Positions 48,509 through 58,581 of a stretch of DNA of 64,000 nt are shown here, in pieces; position 1 is the first letter of the stretch, and every line of letters begins with the position of its first letter. A program made the position numbers and the translations under genes. Under the pieces are notes generated by a model that was not told the origin of the DNA, did no database searches, and saw only the letters and a list, made by a program, of their open reading frames with translations. The stretch comes from Adenanthera pavonina (taxonomy: Eukaryota > Streptophyta > Magnoliopsida > Fabales > Fabaceae), in contig JAIVEN010000002.1 in NCBI GenBank assembly GCA_026686845.1, positions 40,131,001-40,195,000 of the forward strand, in the 5' to 3' direction.

Positions 48509-50333
48509 CAATGAGCAAAGCAAAATCATCTAGTGGAAATTATTTGTGCAACAAAAGAGGTAATTTGCTTACTGTATCCTGATTAGAGAATTGTACCACT
48601 ATGTTTACATATAGAAATAATTGTAGGGAATAATCTGTTATAGAAGCAATTGTCTAATGGACTCATACTATGACCTTGACACAACTGGTTTTATGAACCT
48701 GTTAAGGAATATATAACAAATATTTGGTCCAGATTTGCTAGAATTTTGGTCATACCCTGATTGAATGTAAATGTTTTGATTATCACATATTTAAATTGCT
48801 GATATTCACTCTAATGTTACTTTCATGCTTCCCAAGGCAGTCTTGATTACCATTTTAAAAACACATTTCGTTGTATGTTTTATGTAAACTTCCACCTGAT
48901 GCATTTTACTCACCTGGACCCTATCCTTTTTCTACCTACGTTAAACTTTTCTATTTTAACTTGCGCTTTGTATTTTTTTGACATAAGTGAGGTCACTTCC
49001 CTATTGGGTTCATGGAAGTTGAACGTTTAATTAGCATCAGAGTAATGCTACAAACCATTTACAGAAGTTGACAATTGGATATCTTCATTCTTGGATGACA
49101 CTGTGTTGGATTTGTTTTTAAGAATCAACTATTAGACATATGATGATAAATAGGTTCATACATATTATTAAAATATGTGAAGCTATGGAGTCACACACTA
49201 ATAATGGACACTGGCTTAGGTTGCATCACACATGTTATATTTCCACGATTTGGATATGTGTACTCTGCTGATAATTTGTATTTTGGCCTTTAGTCTGTCT
49301 TTAATTTTTTTTTTAATAGGTTGCTTTCATTTCGTGAACTTTTGCTGCAGAAAGCTTTTGTGATTCCCTGATTTTTATTTCAATGGTCATTGGAACTGTA
49401 GTTGTCAACTCAAAATGTATTGTGATTGAGAAGAATAGGTCTCGTTTGGTGGCTAGAATCATGACCCAAGGAAAGGTAATTCAAATTGCTTTCCATATGT
49501 GGAGATCATATTTTGTCCAAACTTTTTTAAAAATAAATCAAAAAATTGAAAAATAACAAAATACCAAGAAACTCCTTTTTAGTTCAATTTCAAATAAATT
49601 TAGTAACTATCACTTGTTTCCAATATAAAATTAAAAGAATAAAAAATAAACAAAATAAAAAAATGTATATCTTTTTTTACGGAGTTTTTAAATAAAAATA
49701 TGTTCCTTTTTCCTAGAATTTTCCTTTTTCTGAATTTAAGTCTGATTTTTTTTTTATCTCGTTTGAATTCTAAAATTATAAGAATTAAAAAGAAAAAAAA
49801 AAGAAAAGAGGACATTACAAAAATTATTAAAAAAAAGAGGTGTCCATCCTTGAACCAAGAAAGCCCTAGCCTTTATTCTCCCATTCGATGAAAACATGCA
49901 GAGGAGTGTTGATACTTGATGGTGGTGACAAGCAAACAGGGGAGCAGCTGTGGTGATTCAAAAGGCTGGAGTAGCACGTAGAGGAGTAGAGCAAGGGAAG
50001 ACATGCGAACTGGTTGCATTGGAGAGGCAGAACCAAGGAGACTATCATGTCCCTTTCAACTACTGTTGACCAAAGAGGAGCTGTTCCATCAAGGCACAAG
50101 ATCAGGAATTATAAAGTGGCCATTCGAGAGGATTTGGGGAAAAAAAAGGCGTGTGGGAGGGAAAGAGGGAGCAGTCAGAGAAGGAGGGTGAGATTGAGGA
50201 GAGAAGATGAAGAATGCTTGAGGGAGGGAGCCTCGGTGAAAGGGAGGAGAGGCATAGAGTGAAGAAGAGGGATACAGGATTTAAGAGCAATAGAGCTTGA
50301 GATTGGGAAAGGGCACTGGTGAGAAGAGAAGAA
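48509..50333 (+). other. 3' flank of the PPR gene, no further gene recognised
   Basis: This presumably includes the PPR 3' UTR. At 49283-49320 a pyrimidine run precedes AATAG, and TTGCTGCAG lies near 49345, which resembles an intron end, so a spliced 3' UTR is possible. 49500-49850 is A/T-rich with short poly-A and poly-T runs. 49870-50333 is purine-rich with overlapping chance ORFs on both strands. No domain is recognisable. Confidence 0.4.
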
Positions 50334-51446
50334 CAAAGTGTTGGATCAAGAGTTTTGATGATTTCAAACCAACACTCAAGAGCTTGGATTGAAGATATCA
50401 AAGGAGATCAAAGCTGTTTCAAGTGAAGATTTTCTGAGTATTTGCTATTAGATCTTTTGTAGGATCTTTAGTTTTTGTTTAGATTGGGTAAAAGATTTTG
50501 ATTTGAGAAAAAGACATTTTCAAACCTTGATTTAAAGTTAAATCTTTACTTATTTGAAAAAAACTCACAAACAGATGAAGTTTGAAAGTATAACTGAACT
50601 ATCAAGTTGAAAATTCGAACTTTGCTTTTGGAAATTCGAATTTCGAGCTAAAACTGAATAAGTCTGGAGAGGTGTCCCTCTGTCAGACGAATTTTGGTCA
50701 TTCAAAATTCGAATTTTCATCAAGTCTGAAAGAAGCCTTTTTGTGACAGACGAACTTCACTCTTTCAAAATTCGAATTTCAGACAAAATGCAATTTGTGA
50801 AAACCAAAGAAATTCGTCTGAAACTATGCTAAATTTCATCTGAAATCAAGAGGAAACTAAGTTTGAAAAATGCTCTCTGACAGACGCACTTTGACTTAGC
50901 AACATTCGAATTTTCATCTGAGTCAAAGGAGCTACTTTGTGACATTCGAATTTCACTCTTTCAAAATTTGAATTTCAGACAAAACAAAACTTGAGAAAAT
51001 AGAAGAAATTCGTCTGAAAGTTTGATAAAGTTCATTTGAGATCAAGAAAGATTTAAGTCTCAAAACTGGTCTCTGACAGACGAATTTCACTCTGCCAAAA
51101 TTCGAATTTCAAAGAAAGTGAACTACGGTGCCTATTTGAACGTTCAATGGACAGACGAATTTTTGGGCATCCAAAATTCGAATTTCGAGGGTACTGTAGA
51201 AAATTGAAAATACTGTTCACGATTTACAGAAAAACTTTCTTCTTGAAAATTCGTATGTCACATTGTGAAAATATTTTATAAGTTTCAAAATTCGAATTTC
51301 ACTCTATGGACAGACGAACTTCGTATTTTAACGTTGAAAGCTTTAACCTTCGGTTCCCTCGAAATTCGTCTATTGGCCAACCAAAATTCGAATTTCAGTA
51401 TGTCAGAAACATTAAATGCGGTTGGTAAACGGATAATTTTTCAGAG

Positions 51447-51457
51447 TAACCGTTGGA
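51447..51457. promoter_or_regulatory. MSA-type MYB site in LTR
   Basis: TAACCGTTGGA is the reverse of TCCAACGGTTA, a full match to the MSA consensus. Additional AACGG cores at about 51429, 51468 and 51488 form a cluster just before the TATA box at 51511. Confidence 0.55.
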
Positions 51458-51510
51458 TAACTTCCCCAACGGATAGATTTAGTCTCTAACGGATATTTGA
51501 GACCTAAATC

Positions 51511-51519
51511 TATAAATAC
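51511..51519 (+). promoter_or_regulatory. LTR TATA box
   Basis: TATAAATAC lies 550 bases before the LTR end, downstream of the AACGG cluster. The position is conserved with 5145 and 57118. Confidence 0.6.
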
Positions 51520-52066
51520 GACATCATTTGAAGTTGTGGGTAACGAATCAAACTTGTATATACCGAATTTCTGCTGAATTTTCATCTCAAAAGCTTTTAC
51601 CCTTCCAACTTCATTATTTGTACTTAAACCTTCATATCTACTCTATTCAAGAGAGTTATTCATTTGTAAATAATCTACTCTTCATCTGGAAGATAGATTT
51701 ACTTGTGAGGGGTATTCACAAGGGGATTGGGAAAGCACATAGAGAAAGTGCTTAGAGAGTTTGAGAGAGCTCAGAACAGAGCATACTCGTGTACTGTGGC
51801 TTTAGCAAGAAGCCCGTTGAAATTCTTGCTGGATAGTGGATAAATCTCAAGAGGTGTCTTGGGGACTGGATGTAGGTCAAGTGGATAGACCGAACCAGGA
51901 TAAATCACTGAGTTTTCTTCTCCTTATCTCTACTTTTCAGCTTGCTCTGTTTTACACGTTGTTTTCATTATACTGTAATATCTTCACTTGCTTTACTTTG
52001 TGCAGAAAAATTTCAATCTTCCCAATTCACCCCCCCTCTTGGGAAGTCAGCCTTGCTAACACAAAG

Positions 52067-54184
52067 AACATTGCAGACATTCTTCAAGCTATGGATTTAG
52101 CCATCTGGAGGTAAGATCATTTCATGGGTTATCTATTTATTCCTATTGCTTAAGTGAAACATGTTGCAAGTGAAATCCTGGGTAACGTGTATCAGTTTTG
52201 ATATCTTCTTCCCCAATATTGTAGCTTGGTTTTCTTTATAGAGAACATTCATAGGTTGATGCCGTTAATGTAGGAAATACACTCCAATGTTACAGTCATG
52301 CATGTTCTTTTGTGGGCTGTTGGATAAGCTAACTTGGTCTTAATAGGGGAATTTTTTTTTGTGGGATTTTGTGCTTATGCTTGCATGAGGATGTATTTGC
52401 CCAAAGAACTGTTAGACGCCATCTTTTCTTGCAAACGACTGATGTTTGCTAATAGTGACGAGAAGGCTTCATGGTAATGGAATTCAATATTATATGTGTT
52501 TTAACATGATGAGCTTACTTAGTGTGTGTCGATTGGTGAAGATTGTCTGCAACGAAGATTTGCATAATCATGGGAGAAAGTGGGTTTTAACTTGAGTGCA
52601 GTTGAAATGGTTAACAAAATTCCTGGTTCTGATTCAAAGGTGTATGGCCATTATTTGGCTTTAGTATTAGGTTTGGATGTGTTGTCGCTTGGATGTGTTG
52701 TAGCCTTCCACATCATACAATCTCACTATGTAACAAAGTAAGAGGCTAAGGAGTTATTTAATGAGTGATGGAAAAGGAAGTGTCTGTCATCATCTTTTTT
52801 TTTCTTTTTTTTAATATAGAATGAAGAAATTGATGTTTTGTTTCTGTATCTGACTTCCATAACAAAGTTGGTTTGATAAAGTTGGGTGGAGCTTTGGTCG
52901 GATAATATTCTGTTTGAGATTTAGATTCTGACACCTCTGCTGGTTACTCTTCACTTAGCATGAGCTTGAATAAATTAATCAAGCCTCAACTATTAGTTGA
53001 CATTAGTTGAGAAAATATTAGCATGAGCTTGAACAAATTCATTCTACGAAGCTGTTTCTTCATGAGGCTTGGTTAAATCTCCCATTTCAAGTACTGAAAT
53101 TGCTTGAAAAATCTTGAGTTTTGCTGTTCCATCAAGTGTGCACATATTTTGTCAACTGTTGTCAATTAATGTCAACTAGCGCATATTTTCTCATTTTAAG
53201 ATTGAGTTTAATTGCTGCACATATTGGTTCAGTTTTAAGCTTCTTTATTGATCAGTTGACCATAGTCTTTCATGCCCAAAACCAAGGATTGATTACTGCA
53301 CATGGATGTCTTTTTCATCAGGGCATCAGAAGTGATTGTTTGACGGAGTTATCGGCTGCATAATAACATTCTCATTGAGCTTGATAGTGACCACAAGATC
53401 ATGACTTATCATGGATACGTTATGGGTTAGATGGCTGCACATCTAATTGTTTTGACTTGAGAAAAAAAAGCTACAATAACCCGTGTTTCTTGGAAAATGA
53501 TAGTTTATTTTGCTGCATGTCCATGGAAAAGGTCATAGTTTGAGTGTTGTTTACTTATGGCTTAATTTAAGCTTGAAAAGTATGCTTGGATTTGAGTGCT
53601 AGAATTAATTCCTGCAGATTACATGAATCAAATCTGTTGTGGGCATAATATATTTTGAAACTCTTCAATTTCAAATTCATGTGAAGATTTGTAAGTTGGA
53701 GCATGATACTCCCTTTTTATGATATGCTGATGAGTTTGTTAGCTATAATTCCAAGTCAATTATGAAGTTGCATTGCCATAAATGATTATGCATGAATTCT
53801 TGATTGCAAAGAAAATTTTCTTCAATGGATATTCATAGTTTCTTCTTATTTGGAGCGTGAGCTATGTTTGGAGAAATCAAGGCCGACATCTCCGGAGAAA
53901 TGGAAGAGAGAGGCAAAAGAATTTTCCTCATTTTATCTTCTTCTATCTAGTTATTTTTTAGTTTTGTGACTATGTTTTTTTTTTTTTGGCCACTGTTCTG
54001 TGATTGTTTTTAAACTACTTAGAGTTTGCACATTAACACTTATCATCACAAAATAGTACATTCTTGTAAATATATTTCATATTATGTATATATATTTTTT
54101 TATTTTTACCTTATTTTAGAATGAGTTGTGAGGCTTTTAGAATCTTATAGGCTTATAAGATGATCATTGCTGTGTGAGACAATA
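52067..54184 (+). other. non-TE-like flank, no gene recognised
   Basis: No long ORF. Directly after the solo LTR a short segment (52072-52111) is bounded by TTGCAG and GGTAAGAT, as an exon between splice sites would be. Base composition here differs from the LTR debris and resembles transcribed non-coding or decayed gene DNA. It could belong to a spliced PPR 3' UTR or to an old pseudogene; I cannot decide. Confidence 0.3.
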
Positions 54185-55104
54185 GGGCTTGTTTGGTTCA
54201 TTCACAGGGGCATGTGAAGATGATCTTCATTATATCACCTAGGTATGTGCGTTTGGTTGCAAAAAAATGAAGGAGATTATATCTGTAGTGAACATCTCCT
54301 GAATTAAGATGAATGAGTTCAATCTCATTTTGCCAAAGAAGGAGCTCACTGTAATAATCTTTCTTCTCTTAACAAATAACAAAATTTACATCCCATCTTT
54401 CCTCACCGATCTGAAACCCCAGTGCCTGAAGAACACGAGTCACTATGATGATGGAGGGAGAAATTGTTGCTGACACTGGAGGGTACTACGCCACCCACTT
54501 TGGCCACCAACTCGAACTGTACTTTTAAATCTCAAACTAATACTCCAGCCACCATCTTCCACCCTTCACACAGATTGGCATTCCTTCATCTTCTAGATCT
54601 TGATCTCGACTTTCATCCTCCCTCTATGTTTGTCTTGAGTCTTTGGGATTTGGGTTCATTTTCCCAAATCTTTTATTTTGAGAACTCTAATGTTGGCAAG
54701 ATCGTAACAATCTTGGTGGCAACGATCTTCATCTTCCAGATCCAACGCGGATGAACCTAGGAAAAATCTCGACTCGATTTCGATTATGCTCCCTTCCATT
54801 CATCATACCAGTTTGTTTTTTTTTTCAATTGATGTATTTTTTCAATGTGTTGTATTGTCGATGTTGATCAGCTATGGCTCTAGTACTTATGGGAAAGGAG
54901 ATCAATGAAGAGGGATTTTTTTATCAAGAGAAAAAAAGCCACTTCACATGTATTTTTATTTCTCTTTTCATAAAACATAAATATTATCCCATCATTTTTT
55001 AATATCATACTGAGTAAACTCATATGTAATCTTTATTTCATTGTATCACTTTATACATTTCTTATCACATTATCTAATCCTCATGTAGTTGAACCAAATA
55101 GGCT
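54185..55104. mobile_element. TIR DNA transposon candidate (about 0.92 kb, non-autonomous)
   Basis: The left end GGGCTTGTTTGGTTCA (54185-54200) matches the reverse complement of the right end TGAACCAAATAGGCT (55090-55104) with two or three differences. ATA flanks both sides (54182-54184, 55105-55107), compatible with a 3-bp duplication. Ends of the GGCTTGTTTGG type are common in PIF/Harbinger-like elements (from memory), but the duplication is not the usual TWA. No transposase is present. The interior 54440-54760 is less AT-rich and could be captured DNA. Confidence 0.5.
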
Positions 55105-56574
55105 ATAAAACTCTATATGTGCGTGGATTAATTTGTGTTTATTAAAATTAGTTTCTAATTCATTAAATAAATAATCTATCTCTCTTTTGTATGCTTTTAT
55201 ACTCTAATTTCTTTCTTTATTTTTGCATGCATGCAGATGATAGAAGGGTAATTAAAATAATTTTAAAACAATATTAGTTACATAATTAGTTTAAGGTAAT
55301 TGTTCTTTAAACCTGGTGTTATAATGTGTCTAATATCTTTCTCATACATAATCGATTCCCAAATTCAACTTTGTTTTCATAGATCGTTCTTATCATTTTT
55401 AAAATGGTTTTCCAAAATTTCTCCTCAAAATTTTGATGACGATTTCTCTTAATTAGCCTTTATTTTGAAGATTACTTTCTCTTATTTTTCTCTTTTTCAC
55501 ACCATCAGGAACACATTTTCGGGTGAACACCATCTTTGTCCGTTTTCTCTTTTGTGAAGGCTCCTGAAATGGGTTAAATCATTTTCTTTCCCTAACTCTT
55601 CATGCATTCTTCCATTTAATCTTTTGTGTAATATGAAAGCTTTTGGAACCCTATGTTTTGATGAATACAAAACTAGTAAATATTTGTTTTGCATGAATTA
55701 AAACTTGATTTAATGAGAATCTCAAGCTAAAGGAATCAATCACTCGAGGAGCAAATGCTTTAGCATAAGTTTTTACATATGTAACTATACATACTAGTTG
55801 AAGTTGATTAATGCGTAAAATGGCTTTCAAAGAAGGTTTTCAGGACAAAATTTAATATCTTAGATGGCTAAATGTCTATAAATTCAATCTAGAACTTCAT
55901 CTTCGGCTAAATTGCTAAACTCATCATTTTGATCCTCTCATCGATTGGCCATTTCTTACACTTATCGAAGATAGCAGCAAATTCTATCTTTCTCCAAGTT
56001 TATCTGCTATCATCGATCAATAAATTCTTAGTCTCATCGATGAATTCTCCAGAAATAACAGCTTTTCTTCTTGACCTCATCTCATCGATCAGTATGTTCA
56101 TGGTTTGATTGCAAACTCCTGGAGCTTACCTTTCTTTTTGTTCTATGTGGTCAGTCTCATCGATTAGCCTCTTCTTTCCCTGATCGATTTTGCTTCATTT
56201 TGGACTACTCTCTGTTTGACCTTTTTAATCAATCAGAAGCCATAGTGTCTCATTGCAAATCACTGCACCTAGGTTATTTCTAAATTTCCAAATTTATGCT
56301 CTTCATCGATGAACACATTCTATCTCAGATCAATGAATATGAACAAATCCAAGTGAATCTTGTATTTTCAATTTCTTTACATTCTGGTCAATGATTCACT
56401 TTCCCAGGTAATCTATAAACATATTTTATCTTCCGTAATAAATTTTCTCAAGATTAACTTTTTGCTTAGTTCAGTTTATCATTGTGGAAAAGTTACTCTT
56501 GAATAGCCTTAGAACTTTACCCATTGATTGACTTCTACTTGTTCTCATTGATGAATTTTTATCAGAAGCATTTA
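55105..56574 (+). repeat. AT-rich DNA and an LTR-like block with ATCGAT repeats
   Basis: 55105-55630 shows nothing recognisable. From about 55650 the sequence resembles a copia LTR start (CTATGTTTTGATGAATACAA). Between 55940 and 56310 there are seven exact ATCGAT palindromes, mostly as TCATCGAT, with decayed forms (GATCAATGA, CATTGATGA) continuing to about 56550. It is cut at 56575 by element 3. I cannot fix its LTR ends. Confidence 0.4.
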
Positions 56575-57117
56575 TGTTAGCAAGGCTGACTTCCCAAGAG
56601 GGGGGGTGAATTGGGAAGATTGAAAATTTTCTGCACAAGGTGAGGTAAGTGGAGATATCACAGTATAATGAAAATAATGCGTAAAACAGAGCAAGCTGAA
56701 AAGTGAAGATAGGGAGAAGAAAACTCAGTAATTTATCCTGGTTCGGTCTTTCCACTTGACCTACATCCAGTCCCCAAGACACCTCTTGAGATTTATCCAC
56801 TATACAGCAAGAATTTCAATGGGCTTCTTGCTAAGGCCACAGTACAACGAGTATGCTCTGTTTCTGAGCTCTCTCAAACTCTCCAAGCACTTTCACTGTG
56901 TGCTTCTCAATCCCCTTGTGAATACCCCTCACAAGTAAATCTATCTTCCAGATGAAGAGTAGATTGATTACAATGAAATAACTCTCTTGAAAAGAGTAGA
57001 TATGAAAGTTTAAGTACAAGTTTAGAAGTTGAGAGGGTAAAAGCTTTTGAGAAGAAGATTTAGCAGAAATTCGGTATATACAAGTTTGATTCGTTACCCA
57101 CAACTTCAAATGATGTT

Positions 57118-57126
57118 GTATTTATA
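57118..57126 (-). promoter_or_regulatory. LTR TATA box
   Basis: TATAAATAC on the minus strand, at the conserved LTR position. Confidence 0.6.
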
Positions 57127-57179
57127 GATTTAGGTCTCAAATATCCGTTAGAGACTAAATCTATCCGTTGGGGAAGTTA

Positions 57180-57190
57180 TCCAACGGTTA
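57180..57190. promoter_or_regulatory. MSA-type MYB site in LTR
   Basis: TCCAACGGTTA, a full MSA match, with neighbouring AACGG cores (about 57145, 57165, 57205) upstream of the TATA box in the LTR direction. Confidence 0.55.
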
Positions 57191-58299
57191 CTCTGAAAAA
57201 CTATCCGTTTACCAACCGCATTTAATGTTTCTGACATACTGAAATTCGAATTTTGGTTGGTCAACAGACGAATTTCGAAGGAACCGAAGGTTAAAGCTTT
57301 CAACGTTACAACACGAAGTTCGTCTGTTCATGAAGTGAAATTCGAATTTTGAAACTTATAAAACATTTTCACAATGTGACATACGAATTTTCAAGAAGAA
57401 AGATTTTTGGTTAAGTGTGAACAGTGTTTTCAATTTGCTACAGTGTCTTCGAAATTCGAATTTTGGTATCCAAAATTCGTCTGTCCATTGAACGTATAAA
57501 GAGACACAGTAGTTTACTTTCTTCGAAATTCGAATTTTGAAAGGGTGACATTCGTCTGTCAGAGAGCAATTTTGAGACTTAACTCATTCTTGATCTCAGA
57601 TGAACTTTAACATAGTTTCAGACGAATTTCTTCTATTTTCTCAAGTTTTGTTTTGTCTGAAATTCGAATTTTGAAGACTCAAAGTTCGTCTGTTGTAAAG
57701 AAGCTTCTTTCAGACTTATATGAAAATTCGAATGTTGGAATCTCGAAATTCGTCTGTCAGAGAGCATTTTTCAAGCTGAATATCTTTTGATTTCAGATGC
57801 ACTTTGTCATGGTTTCAGACGAATTTCTTTGGTTTTCGCAAACTTCATTTTACTTGAAATTCGAATTTTGGAAGTGTGAAGTTCGTCTGTCACCAGAAAG
57901 GCTTCTTTCAGACTAGATGAAAATTCGAATTTTGAACCACCAAAATTCGTCTGACAGAGAGCCATCTCTTCAGACTTAATCAGTTTTAGCTCGAAATTCG
58001 AATTTCCAAAGGCAAAGTTCGAATTTCTAACTTGACAGTTTAGTTTAAACTTTTAACCTTCGTCTGTTTGTGGGTGTTTTTCAAATATTCAAGGATTTAA
58101 CATAAAATCAAAGTTTGAAAACATCTTTTCTTCAAATCAAAACCTTTTACCCAATCATAACAAAAACTAAAGATCCTACAAGAGATCTAACAGCAAATAC
58201 TCAGAAAATCTTCACTTGGAACAGCTTTGATCTCCTTTGATATCTTCAATCCAAGATCTTGAGTGTTGGTTTAAAATCATCAAAACTCTTTCATCAACA

Positions 58300-58313
58300 T
58301 TCTCCCCCTTTTT
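58300..58313 (-). other. polypurine tract of element 3
   Basis: AAAAAGGGGGAGAA on the minus strand directly abuts the LTR start at 58299. It is identical to that of element 1. Confidence 0.9.
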
Positions 58314-58581
58314 GATGATGACAAAACAACTCACAAACTGGATTAGTACTTGGGTTTGCTTTCATAAGCTCCCCCTCAACATATGCATAAGATATCAAAA
58401 TAACAGATTAAGTGAAGAGATTTAACGCCCAAAATATTGCAATCAAGAACATACTATATATCACCAAACTATTGTAATACAAATTCCAATTAAAGAGTAG
58501 TTCTTAAAATCACACAACCAAATACAAAACACCCAAATAAAACAAGATACAACAAGAATAATCAGCCTAAGATCTAAGTCA

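Larger units (their letters stand above)
50339..52061 (+). repeat. SIRE-type solo LTR (1,723 bp, young)
   Basis: TGTTGGATCAAGAG opens it and CTTGCTAACA closes it. CAAAG is perfectly duplicated at 50334-50338 and 52062-52066. It is the same length as the 40241 and 56575 copies to within two bases, with a dense TTCGAA/CAGACGAA array (about 50610-51400). Removing it rejoins the downstream flank of the PPR gene. Open frames inside (for example 51836-52114) recur in other LTR copies because the DNA is repeated, not because they are genes. Confidence 0.95.
56575..58299 (-). repeat. 3' LTR of element 3 (1,725 bp)
   Basis: It opens TGTTGATGAAAGAG at 58299 and closes TTGCTAACA at 56575. The array is largely intact (about 57240-58075). 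Length equals the 40241 solo LTR. Confidence 0.95.

Noticed and set aside
51836..52114. A 92-codon ORF starting MDKSQEVSWG that recurs in SIRE-type LTR copies (56471-56800 minus; partial at 40227-40421 and 23947-24252)
   Set aside because: It sits in the LTR end region and recurs because the LTR is repeated. Older copies break the frame freely and no domain is visible.
52560..53420. Possible decayed second PPR-like gene (short ISG..KVYGHYLAL-like and IELDSDH-like words)
   Set aside because: The words are isolated, in different frames, and do not line up as PPR or E motifs.
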